15,457 nucleotides of DNA from Candidatus Latescibacter anaerobius SCGC AAA252-E07. GTDB lineage: Bacteria > Latescibacterota > Latescibacteria > Latescibacterales > Latescibacteraceae. The position numbers and the translations under genes were made by a program. This document shows positions 7,259 to 13,820 of the stretch, one piece after another. The number at the start of each line of letters is the position of its first letter. Positions within the stretch are counted from its first letter, which is position 1. The notes under the pieces are model-generated. The model was given only the letters and a program-made list of their open reading frames with translations, made no database searches and was not told where the DNA came from. The stretch lies in the NCBI GenBank assembly GCA_000403035.1, contig AQSL01000142.1, forward strand, positions 1-15,457, given 5' to 3'.

Positions 7259-7362
7259 TGACCTGCCGCCACTTTTTGTGCCACGTGTTGTGTTAGTCGA
7301 TAAGCCGTTGTTGTGAGGTGATGTGTACCATAAGAACCGGTGCAGCTTTCGGGTGCAGGTCA
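7259..7362 (-). mobile_element. 104-bp miniature derivative of the IS3-family element
   Basis: The ends are TGACCTGCCGCCAC and, reverse-complemented, TGACCTGCACCCGA, flanked on both sides by TTTT, a plausible target duplication. Its left 26 bases match the right end of the IS at 13746-15265 at 21 positions. Its right end resembles the IS left end over ~37 bases, and the internal 16-mer CCGTTGTTGTGAGGTG (7305-7320) is the exact reverse complement of 14974-14989, just after the transposase gene. Order and orientation fit an internally deleted copy inserted in reverse. It has no coding capacity. Confidence 0.65.
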
Positions 7363-7376
7363 TTTTTTCATGAAAT

Positions 7377-7417
7377 AAAGCCCACGTCCATATTTAAAAG
7401 AGATACGTGGGCTTTTT
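7377..7417 (+). terminator. Rho-independent terminator
   Basis: AAAGCCCACGT (7377-7387) pairs perfectly with ACGTGGGCTTT (7405-7415) across a 17-base loop, with T residues continuing the 3' arm. It would end plus-strand transcripts from the aldo/keto reductase gene, whose stop is 178 bases upstream, with the miniature element in between. Confidence 0.75.
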
Positions 7418-7851
7418 GCTTTTCTGTTCACAAGTTACGGTTTATGCAGATATCGGAAACACTGAAAATCTGACTGGTGCGAAGAAAATGAATTGATTTT
7501 GCAAAGAGAAGTATTAAATTATAGTTATAATATATGAATTTATGGAAGTTTAAAAGGTCGCAATACTCAAGAATAAAATCTTAAGGTATTCTTTCGCAAC
7601 AACGATTATTTATACACATGTTCTAAACCGTGGTGGAAAGGGAGTGATAAGTCCTGCTGATAATTTGTAGGAAATGATGTTGAATTGGGGTTTTATACAA
7701 ACTGTATAAGATTCTCACAAAACTAATGATAATTAAAATATAACAAATTGAATTTAATAATATTACACATATTTTTCTGATTTTTTATTGGGGTCTTATA
7801 TAGCGCATATAGCTGTATATAGGTTCTAAGCACAGTTCTGTATAAGCCTTA
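7418..7851. other. A+T-rich non-coding stretch before the cassette array
   Basis: No gene and no trace of an integron integrase is seen on either strand. Near the right edge are an alternating TATATAG-type stretch (7798-7822) and an imperfect CTAAGC/GCCTTAG inverted repeat (7826-7851) next to the first recombination core at 7852. This could be a worn attI or simply the insertion flank. Confidence 0.5.
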
Positions 7852-7858
7852 GTTGGGC
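7852..7858 (+). other. Integron core site GTTGGGC opening cassette 1
   Basis: GTTGGGC fits the GTTRRRY core. The eight bases GTTGGGCT are the exact reverse complement of AGCCCAAC at the start of the attC that closes cassette 1, as expected for the two ends of one cassette. No attC palindrome lies upstream, so it may be an attI-like or secondary integration point. Confidence 0.6.
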
Positions 7859-7922
7859 TGTGGTGAGGCCATGGACGGCACAGCCTTGCGCTAATCTGTC
7901 CGAACGGAACAGGAGGACAAAC

Positions 7923-8276
7923 ATGTCTGAAGTGTGCAATGTTGGCGAGCAGCAGGAAGGGAACAAGCGAAAGGGCAATCTGGCTTCGACAATGGATACA
8001 GTAGGTTTGGGCTTGTTCCTGATTTGGATAGGAATTGCATTCTGGTTGGACCTTGTTGGGTGGGGCCTGATCGGCGCTGGCGTCATTACACTCGGGGACC
8101 AGACGCTGCGCAAGTGCCTGCGAATCAAAGTGGAGGGCTCCTGGGTCTTTGTCGGTGCGCTTCTTGTCTTGGCCGGCGTTGGGCAGTTTGGGCCCGAGTT
8201 TCCTCTGGCGCCCATTCTCCTCATCGTTGCAGGCATAGCAATACTACTGTCTCTGTTGAGATCGAAGCCCAAGTGA
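7923..8276 (+). CDS. Integron cassette 1: small membrane protein
   Basis: The 117-residue product has a polar N terminus (to about residue 24) and three or four hydrophobic segments (about 27-43, 44-58, 73-90, 96-112) with many Gly residues, ending in a basic RSKPK tail. It resembles small inner-membrane proteins of the type seen in LiaF/DUF5668 N-terminal regions, but no family is certain. AGGAGG six bases before the ATG at 7923 makes this start preferable to the GTG at 7860. The gene is G+C-rich, unlike the A+T-rich methyltransferase cassette that follows, as is usual for cassettes of different origin. The stop is seven bases before the attC inverse core. Membrane proteins of unknown role are common integron cargo. 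Confidence 0.7.
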   Translation: MSEVCNVGEQQEGNKRKGNLASTMDTVGLGLFLIWIGIAFWLDLVGWGLIGAGVITLGDQTLRKCLRIKVEGSWVFVGALLVLAGVGQFGPEFPLAPILLIVAGIAILLSLLRSKPK

Positions 8277-8282
8277 CGGAGA

Positions 8283-8343
8283 GCCCAACCAGCGGCTGCA
8301 GCCGACGTGGACAAGCCGCGCGGCTGAGCCCGTCACGTTATGT
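8283..8343 (+). other. attC recombination site of cassette 1
   Basis: This 61-bp site runs from inverse core GCCCAAC (8283-8289) to core GTTATGT (8337-8343). Between them CGG-CTGCAGCCG-ACGTGG and CCGCG-CGGCTGAGCCCG form the imperfect palindrome with unpaired extra bases that is typical of attC. The core differs from GTTRRRY at one position, and that same variation is mirrored in the next inverse core (ACATAAC at 9223). Confidence 0.85.
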
Positions 8344-8368
8344 GTCGGAATCAATAATGGAGGCATTG

Positions 8369-9214
8369 ATGTTTAAAAAACTAAAAGAAATAAATTCACG
8401 CCCTGCACCTTTTCAATTTTATACAGCAGATGAACTGTGGACAAATGAGCATTCATCAAAACAAATGCTTGAATACCACTTAAATGAATCAATTGATGTT
8501 TCATCTCGAAACAAGAACTTTATTGAGCGCTCTGTGGAGTGGATTGTCTCTCATTTTGGAGTGGATAAAAACACTGAAATTGCTGACTTTGGCTGTGGCC
8601 CAGGGCTATACACAACTAGGCTAGCAAAACGAGGTGCAATTGTTACCGGCATTGATTTCTCAGAAAACTCCCTAAAGTATGCAAAACATGTAGCTGCTCA
8701 AAAAGGCTTAAAAATAAATTATGTTCTAACAAACTATTTAGATTTTGATACAACAAACAGTTTCGACCTTATCACAATGATCATGTGTGATTTTTGTGCG
8801 TTAAGTCCGGAGCAAAGAAAAAAAATGATCTCAAAATTTCATTTACTATTAAAACCAGGAGGCACTGTATTACTTGATGTATATTCTTTGAATAGTTTTA
8901 ACGAAAAAGTCGAGTTAGCAACTTACGAACTCAATCAATTAAATGGGTTTTGGTCGCCAGAGGATTATTATTGTTTTGTTAACACATTCAAATACGAGAA
9001 AGAGAAAGTAATACTAGACAAATACACAATAATCGAAGAATCACGCAAGCGTGTAGTATACAATTGGCTACAATATTTCAGCAAAGATTCACTTAGAAAA
9101 GAATTTGAAGAAAATGGTTTTAAGGTTGAAGAATTATTTTCAGATGTTGCAGGTAAAACCTTCACCCCTGAATCGGCAGAGATTGCGATTATTGCAAAAA
9201 AAATTATGAATTAA
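8369..9214 (+). CDS. Integron cassette 2: SAM-dependent class I methyltransferase
   Basis: This encodes a 281-residue soluble methyltransferase. Motif I is IADFGCGPG at residues 71-79; the acidic end of strand 2 is GIDFSENSL; later strands include FDLITMIMCDF and the post-motif LLKPGGTVLLDVYS. The C-terminal part (YNWLQYFSKDSLRKEFEENGF) is the usual small-molecule methyltransferase extension. The substrate cannot be told. The open frame continues far upstream through cassette 1, but GGAGG (8359-8363) five bases before the ATG at 8369 marks the start; an in-frame ATG at 8357 is the alternative. Base composition is A+T-rich, in contrast to the cassettes on either side. It ends eight bases before its attC. 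Methyltransferases are frequent cassette cargo. Confidence 0.85.
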   Translation: MFKKLKEINSRPAPFQFYTADELWTNEHSSKQMLEYHLNESIDVSSRNKNFIERSVEWIVSHFGVDKNTEIADFGCGPGLYTTRLAKRGAIVTGIDFSENSLKYAKHVAAQKGLKINYVLTNYLDFDTTNSFDLITMIMCDFCALSPEQRKKMISKFHLLLKPGGTVLLDVYSLNSFNEKVELATYELNQLNGFWSPEDYYCFVNTFKYEKEKVILDKYTIIEESRKRVVYNWLQYFSKDSLRKEFEENGFKVEELFSDVAGKTFTPESAEIAIIAKKIMN

Positions 9215-9222
9215 AAATAGCC

Positions 9223-9300
9223 ACATAACAAAAATTTGCAGTGGACCCTCAAAACACTATCGTATTTTTTTAACAGGGCCCCTGAAATTTGGCGTTAGCC
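9223..9300 (+). other. attC recombination site of cassette 2
   Basis: This 78-bp site runs from inverse core ACATAAC (9223-9229) to core GTTAGCC (9294-9300). AAATTT-G-CAGTGGACCCT on the left pairs with AGGGCCCCTG-AAATTT on the right, with an extrahelical G. CACATAAC is the exact reverse complement of the GTTATGTG that opens cassette 2, which confirms the cassette boundaries. Confidence 0.88.
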
Positions 9301-9324
9301 TGCAAGAAAGAGGAATATGAGACC

Positions 9325-9873
9325 ATGAATCCAAAGATCGTTATCAGGAACGAGACGCATGAAGATGGTTGCGCGATAACTGAGGTGACTATAGCAGCGT
9401 TCAAGACCTTGGAGATCAGCAACCACACGGAGCAGTTCATCATCGAGGCGCTACGTGCCGCCAAAGCTCTTACGGTATCGCTGGTCGCAGAAATGGATGG
9501 CCGAGTGATAGGGCATATTGCTTTCTCTCCCGTGACCATTTCCGACGGCACACCGAACTGGTATGGACTTGGACCTGTTTCCGTTTTGCCGGAGCACCAT
9601 CGGAAGGGCATCGGCAAAGCACTGATAAAAGAAGGGTTGTCACGTCTGAAAGATATGAATGCTCAAGGATGTTGTCTCGTGGGACATCCGGATTACTACA
9701 GGAAATTCGAGTTCAAGAACATGTCTGGATTTGTGCATGAGGGAGTGCCACAGGAGGTCTTCTTCGCTCTGTCTTTCGACGGGCATACTCCGCAGGGCAC
9801 TGTCGCTTTCCACGAAGGATTCAAAGCGGATGGCCAACAAGAGGCTGCAGGCGACGCTTTACAGCGCGCCTGA
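9325..9873 (+). CDS. Integron cassette 3: GNAT acetyltransferase, YhbS-like
   Basis: The 182-residue protein is a GCN5-related N-acetyltransferase. Residues 5-66 give IRNE and LVAEMDGRVIGHIAFSPV. The acetyl-CoA motif A is VSVLPEHHRKGIGKALIKEGL at about 85-105. GCCLVGHPDYYRKFEF (115-130) and EVFFALSFDG (144-153) are close to the YhbS subfamily (COG3153). The acceptor is unknown; relatives acetylate small molecules or proteins and some confer resistance. I place the start at the ATG at 9325 because homologues begin near here; GAGG lies 11 bases upstream, which is long. The last ~13 residues are encoded inside the attC, a common situation in cassettes, so the natural protein probably ended near GFKADGQ. 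Confidence 0.85.
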   Translation: MNPKIVIRNETHEDGCAITEVTIAAFKTLEISNHTEQFIIEALRAAKALTVSLVAEMDGRVIGHIAFSPVTISDGTPNWYGLGPVSVLPEHHRKGIGKALIKEGLSRLKDMNAQGCCLVGHPDYYRKFEFKNMSGFVHEGVPQEVFFALSFDGHTPQGTVAFHEGFKADGQQEAAGDALQRA

Positions 9874-9888
9874 CCCTTGGCGATAGAT
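9832..9888 (+). other. attC recombination site of cassette 3, with altered core
   Basis: This 57-bp site runs from GGCCAAC (9832-9838) to GATAGAT (9882-9888). GGCTGCAGGCGACGCT pairs with AGCGCGCCTGACC when three extra bases (C, G, A) are left out, which is the attC signature. The inverse core differs by one base from the complement of GTTAGCC that opens cassette 3. The terminal core has GAT instead of GTT, which may stop new cassettes from inserting here. Confidence 0.8.
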
Positions 9889-10068
9889 ATATACAGCGGC
9901 CTTACTATTCTAAGAAAAATCGTACTTCACAAAAAATTATTTTAGCCGCTCAATAGATATTATTGTAGCGTAGAAAAGATTGAAAAGCGATTGTCATGGC
10001 AAAACAACCACCTAATCCACCCCTCCCCCAGAAAATCAAGCTCCCGCGTCTTCACAACTTGTTCTGTA
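9889..10068. other. Non-coding stretch after the cassette array
   Basis: No supported gene. AGCGGC (9895-9900) and GCCGCT (9945-9950) are inverted, and ATAGATAT occurs at 9883-9890 and again at 9953-9960, so a decayed further recombination site is possible but unproven. Confidence 0.35.
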
Positions 10069-10361
10069 TTATAACATTGAATATCCACCCCCGGAAACGT
10101 AAGCACTTATGTGGTTTTTTCCCAATTCCAACATAGGCCTCATGTTTTTTTCTTTTAAACTTCTAATGTTGTCAGGATTACTATTCATTTCTTTTGCCAG
10201 AAGTTCAGCGTCTTCGGCCCCACAACTAAGAACAACCTTAACATAGCAGTTTGCTAAGATCATAGCGGCCAATTTCTTGTCAACCTGCGCCAAACTGTGT
10301 CCGGCAAAATTTATGCTGATATTGTATTTGCGGGCTTCGGGGCACAGTGTAGCACCTTATG
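10069..10361 (-). pseudogene. C-terminal fragment of a HerA/TraG-like ATPase
   Basis: The minus-strand frame is open from a TAA near 10362 to a stop at 10069 with no good start. Its first codons read EARKYNISINFAGHSLAQVDKKLAAMILAN, followed by VVLSCGAEDAELLAKEM. This matches the conserved C-terminal region of HerA-like or type IV secretion coupling ATPases (EARKYG-LTLAHQ-L-QL, then GAEDAELLAKEF). The usual final part, with its LPNYHIYLK-type motif, is missing or diverged. Parent proteins pump DNA in conjugation or act in DNA processing and defence. The N-terminal P-loop domain is absent, so this is a relic. An internal ATG at 10293 could give a 74-residue peptide, but I doubt it is a gene. 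Confidence 0.6.
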
Positions 10362-10500
10362 CATGTTTTACGGTTGAGTTATACCAATAACCACTTGTTT
10401 CAAGCTTACTATTTTGATATTTTAATCATAATTAAATCGCAGTTAAGGCATTCATGAAACAAAATTTGTATGGTGAATAGTATAAAAAAAGGGGATAACT

Positions 10501-11400
10501 ATGTTTCGAGGCAAAAATCCTTCACGGAGAAAATTTCTAAAGACAGGACTTACGTCTCTTGCCGCTACAACAGCATCGGCAAAGTCCATTCTGGACGCAC
10601 CTAAAAAACCCGGAGAAGTGAGAGTGCTTTTTCTTGTCGGTGATTACTGGCATAATGCCGAAACACAGGAATTTCACTGGAGAAAAGTTTTAGGGTCCAC
10701 CGGATGGCGATTACTGTTTGCCCAGTCGAGCCGGTTTGTGACTCCTGAGGTACTTTCAAAAACGGATTTGTTTGTATTTTGCCGATATGGAGGTCCTGCA
10801 TGGCAGGGTTGGTCAGGCGAGGAAATCGTTGAAACTCGTCCCACGGGTGCTCCCTGGATGACAGATGAACTGGAAGAAGCTATTATAGAAAATGTAAATC
10901 GTGGCATGGGATTACTTCCCTATCACTGTTCTATATATAACGGCGATAAGAAAAAATATATGGCGCTTCTCGGTGTAAAAAAGCCGATTGTTCATGGCAA
11001 TATCAGGGAGATGACCACGTTTTACGATATGAATCAGAATCACCCGATAACCAAAGGCATCGAACCGTTTGAAGAATTTGACGAGATATTCGATGCTGAA
11101 TTTTTTGATGTGGAATATGAAGTGCTGTTCCGTGCAAAACAGGATTACCCCAAATTGGACAAGCCCTATACATTCATGCAGCATTTCCCCGAACTTATCG
11201 AGATGTCAAAAGTAGGGGCGAAACTGGACAGACCGGGAGGTTGGACCCGTGAAGTCGGTGATGGACGTGTTGTTTTTCTCAATTGTGGAAGTACTCCGGA
11301 GGTTTTTTGGAGAATATCCATGAAAGAAATGATGTGGCGTTCTGCGCACTGGGCTATGAAGAAAGATATACCGCCGTCAAATCTAAAGGAAGGTTTGTAG
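10501..11400 (+). CDS. Tat-exported ThuA-domain protein
   Basis: The 299-residue protein begins with a twin-arginine signal (SRRKFLKTG, residues 8-16, then a short hydrophobic stretch to about 27). The rest is a ThuA domain of the class I glutamine amidotransferase-like fold (also called trehalose utilisation domain): VRVLFLVGDYWH at 40-51, DLFVFCRYGG at 89-98, GMGLLPYHCSIYNGDKKKY at 135-153, HPITKG at 181-186, and WTREVGDGRVVFLNCG at 248-263. ThuA-like proteins act in carbohydrate turnover; recent work on relatives points to roles in sugar oxidation and cleavage, but this protein's substrate is unknown. AGGGG about eight bases before the ATG supports the start. It stands alone, with a long non-coding stretch on both sides. 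Confidence 0.8.
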   Translation: MFRGKNPSRRKFLKTGLTSLAATTASAKSILDAPKKPGEVRVLFLVGDYWHNAETQEFHWRKVLGSTGWRLLFAQSSRFVTPEVLSKTDLFVFCRYGGPAWQGWSGEEIVETRPTGAPWMTDELEEAIIENVNRGMGLLPYHCSIYNGDKKKYMALLGVKKPIVHGNIREMTTFYDMNQNHPITKGIEPFEEFDEIFDAEFFDVEYEVLFRAKQDYPKLDKPYTFMQHFPELIEMSKVGAKLDRPGGWTREVGDGRVVFLNCGSTPEVFWRISMKEMMWRSAHWAMKKDIPPSNLKEGL

Positions 11401-11525
11401 GATAGAGACATAAGAAGAAATTCATCGCAGGATTTTCGTTTTGATGTACACATAATATCCTGATAACGGGGATCGAGAAGAATAATTTCTCAATCCCTCG
11501 ATTCAGAAAAGTGTTGTTGTATGGA

Positions 11526-11567
11526 TGTCAAGGTCAAGACAAGTTCGCCTGCGGCGAAACCTTGACA
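11526..11567. repeat. Bulged hairpin repeat, copy 1
   Basis: TGTCAAGGT (11526-11534), CAAGACAAG (11535-11543), TTCGCC, TGC, GGCGAA, ACCTTGACA (11559-11567). The outer and inner arms pair perfectly while the nine-base CAAGACAAG stays unpaired on one side. The same plan and the same nine bases recur at 15080-15195. Confidence 0.75.
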
Positions 11568-11774
11568 GATATACGTTTGCAGATAATTGTTTTTTTGTTT
11601 TTTACGTATCGTTTTCAAACGATAAAGTAATCATATAACTAATAATTATTACCTTTCATTCAGGTACGCAGTATTGTGATGAGCCAAATATTCTAAAATC
11701 TCTCATTCTTTTCTGGATTTCCAGTGCTAAACCTATTATCTTTTCTATCGGGATACTTTTGTTAATAGGTAACT

Positions 11775-11798
11775 ATAACCGATATCCAATATGGTTAT
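11775..11798 (+). promoter_or_regulatory. Leader stem-loop before ADTH synthase gene
   Basis: ATAACC-G-ATAT pairs with ATATGGTTAT across a three-base CCA loop with one bulged G, giving a 10-bp stem ending 36 bases before the start codon. It may be an operator or an mRNA leader structure; no T-run follows. Confidence 0.4.
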
Positions 11799-11834
11799 CT
11801 ATTGTTCTATGACCTTTGCCATAGGAGTGTTTTG

Positions 11835-12635
11835 ATGATTGGTAAAAAAATTCGACTTGAAAGAATTATTAACAGAGATTCCGGACGAACGGTGATTGTA
11901 CCCATGGATCACGGGGTAACTGTCGGCCCCATTCCCGGTCTTTTAGACATGAAAACCACTATTAATAAGTTGGTTGAGGGCGGTGCCAACGCCGTTCTCA
12001 TGCACAAGGGTATCGTGGGAGTAGGCCACCGTGAACATGGAAAGGACGTGGGACTCATTGTACACCTGTCTGCGAGCACGGTACTGAGTCCTAATTCCGG
12101 AAATAAAATACTTGTCTGCACTGTTGAGGAGGCGATCAAGCTTGGAGCGGATGGCGTCTCGGTTCATGTGAACCTCGGTGACCCAAATGACGACAAAATG
12201 CTTAAGATTCTTGGTGAAGTTTCGCAGGAGTGCCATGAGTGGAACATGCCGCTTCTTGCCATGATGTACACTCGTGGAGAGAAAATCGAGAGCGAATATG
12301 ACGTGAAATATGTCAAACATGCCGCCCGTGTAGGTGCAGAATTATCTGCAGATATTGTGAAGGTGAACTACACTGGAACGACTGAAACCTTCCGGGAGGT
12401 TGTTGAGGGCTGTCCAAAGCCGGTTATTATTGCCGGCGGTGAGAAAGTTGAGACAGATAAAGAGCTCCTGAATATGGTGGATGGGGCGCTCAAGGCAGGT
12501 GCGGCTGGTGTATCTATCGGAAGAAACGTTTTCCAGCACAAGCGTCCGGAAAAGATTGTGGAAGTAATCTTCCGGATGGTCCATGGTGACGCAACTGTGG
12601 AGGATGGGCTGAAACAACTAAAGGAGGTATTGTGA
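11835..12635 (+). CDS. 2-amino-3,7-dideoxy-D-threo-hept-6-ulosonate synthase (DeoC/FbaB-type aldolase)
   Basis: The 266-residue TIM-barrel aldolase closely matches archaeal ADTH synthase (MJ0400 type). It would join L-aspartate semialdehyde with 6-deoxy-5-ketofructose 1-phosphate to make ADTH, the first step of the archaeal route to 3-dehydroquinate. Landmarks are [17 protein letters not shown] with Asp25, [21 protein letters not shown], Tyr145 in AMMYTRG, the Schiff-base Lys176 in [17 protein letters not shown], and SIGRNVFQH. Length and catalytic residues are intact. AGGAG seven bases before the ATG at 11835 decides the start over 11802. The stop overlaps the next gene by four bases (GTGA), so the two are translationally coupled. 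The bacterial relative GriI, with GriH, makes 3-amino-4-hydroxybenzoate from dihydroxyacetone phosphate, so that product is an alternative. Confidence 0.88.
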   Translation: MIGKKIRLERIINRDSGRTVIVPMDHGVTVGPIPGLLDMKTTINKLVEGGANAVLMHKGIVGVGHREHGKDVGLIVHLSASTVLSPNSGNKILVCTVEEAIKLGADGVSVHVNLGDPNDDKMLKILGEVSQECHEWNMPLLAMMYTRGEKIESEYDVKYVKHAARVGAELSADIVKVNYTGTTETFREVVEGCPKPVIIAGGEKVETDKELLNMVDGALKAGAAGVSIGRNVFQHKRPEKIVEVIFRMVHGDATVEDGLKQLKEVL

Positions 12636-13624
12636 AAAGACTGTGGGTACGTGTCCAGCCATGGAATAAGTCCTATATAACTGCCTCCCTGGAAAGCGGA
12701 GCTGAGGCAATCGTCATCTCGGAAGGGGAAAGCAAAAAAGCACACGCCCTGGGGAGAATAACCACTGTTGCATCTGATGGAGATCTGATTCCGGGACAAG
12801 ATGTTGAATTTATTGAAATCAAGACAAAACAGGATGAAGTTCAAGCCGCCGGTTTCCCTCCCGAAAAAACAGTCGTTCTTTCCATGAAGAACTGGACAAT
12901 CATCCCGATAGAAAATATTCTTGCCCAGAGAAGCAATATCCTCGTTGAGGTGAAAGGCGCCCAGAAAACACGTCTCGCCCTCGAAATTTTAGAAAAGGGC
13001 GCGGATGGTGTTGTGTTGAATCCGAAGAGTATTAATGATATTAAGAAAACCGCAGAGGTTATCCAGAGTGTTCAGCCTCGCATCGAACTGGTTGAAGCTG
13101 TGATCGAGGAGGTGCGACCGCTGGGTTTGGGGGATCGGGCCTGTATAGATACCTGTTCCAATATGGGAAGCGGGGAGGGAATCCTCGTGGGGAATTCCTC
13201 CGATGCCTTTTTTCTTGTTCACTCTGAGAGCATCGAAAATCCCTATGTGGCTGCACGTCCTTTCCGTGTGAATGCCGGTGCCGTGCACGCGTATGTATGG
13301 ACTGGTGTAGGGAAGACATCCTACCTTGGTGAAATGGAGTCCGGTAATAGTATAACTTCAGTCAATGCAAAAGGGGAGACGCGGACATTGTTTGTTGGCC
13401 GTAATAAGATAGAATGCCGGCCCATGATTCTCGTTCGGGCTCTTGCCAAAAAACGGCTCGTATCGCTTGTGCTTCAGAATGCCGAGACCATACGCCTTGT
13501 GGGACCCGGCGGCGAAGCTATATCCATTGCAACAATCAAAAAGGGAGATCATGTTCTTACCTATCTCACCGAGGGTGGTCGGCATTTCGGCATGAAAGTT
13601 GAAGAGACACTGGTGGAAAAGTAA
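12632..13624 (+). CDS. 3-dehydroquinate synthase II (archaeal type)
   Basis: The 330-residue product matches DHQ synthase II (MJ1249 type), which oxidatively deaminates and cyclises ADTH to 3-dehydroquinate using NAD. Conserved stretches are [12 protein letters not shown] at 87-98, [15 protein letters not shown] at 118-132, [19 protein letters not shown] at 165-183, [29 protein letters not shown] across 193-221, [15 protein letters not shown], and RHFGMKVEE near the end. It is about 30 residues shorter than the archaeal enzyme as I recall it, mainly before the NWTIIP motif. It starts with GTG overlapping the stop of the aldolase gene, with AAAGGAGGT inside that gene, so equal production is likely. 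The homologue GriH performs a related cyclisation to 3-amino-4-hydroxybenzoate; sequence alone does not separate the two here. No other aromatic gene is adjacent; an IS element follows. Confidence 0.87.
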   Translation: MKRLWVRVQPWNKSYITASLESGAEAIVISEGESKKAHALGRITTVASDGDLIPGQDVEFIEIKTKQDEVQAAGFPPEKTVVLSMKNWTIIPIENILAQRSNILVEVKGAQKTRLALEILEKGADGVVLNPKSINDIKKTAEVIQSVQPRIELVEAVIEEVRPLGLGDRACIDTCSNMGSGEGILVGNSSDAFFLVHSESIENPYVAARPFRVNAGAVHAYVWTGVGKTSYLGEMESGNSITSVNAKGETRTLFVGRNKIECRPMILVRALAKKRLVSLVLQNAETIRLVGPGGEAISIATIKKGDHVLTYLTEGGRHFGMKVEETLVEK

Positions 13625-13820
13625 GATTAAATCTTGTTAATTTAAAACTTGATTCTATTGAAAATCCAGATGTTCGTAGATTTATTGAAAAATAAGTACT
13701 ATTTGAAAAACATATTTACCTTCAATAGCTCGTTGTTTATTATAGTGACCTTGCCCCCCAAAGTTGGACCAGTTATTATATTAGGATTTGTTAACAAATC
13801 CTGGAAAAGAGGCAAGGCAA

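Larger units (their letters stand above)
11401..11834. other. Non-coding stretch between ThuA gene and aromatic operon
   Basis: No gene is supported. It holds an interrupted stem-loop GGGAT-C-GAGAA/TTCTC-A-ATCCC (11469-11497) after the ThuA gene, a copy of the bulged hairpin repeat (11526-11567), and a leader stem-loop (11775-11798) just before the next gene. Confidence 0.55.

Noticed and set aside
7738..7858. A fourth attC ending at 7858, starting at ATATAAC (7738)
   Set aside because: The intervening sequence does not form the required palindrome and the putative inverse core does not complement the core.
8163..8175. CTTGTCTTGGCCGG, resembling the complement of the hairpin-repeat bulge
   Set aside because: It lies within the coding sequence of the cassette membrane protein and has no paired arms.
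7934..8368. Long upstream extension of the methyltransferase reading frame, overlapping cassette 1
   Set aside because: It is open by chance across a G+C-rich gene and an attC site. The methyltransferase has its own GGAGG and ATG at 8369, and the extension shows no domain.
9996..10136. 46-codon plus-strand reading frame starting MAKQPPNPP
   Set aside because: It is short, has no ribosome-binding site and runs antisense into the ATPase relic.
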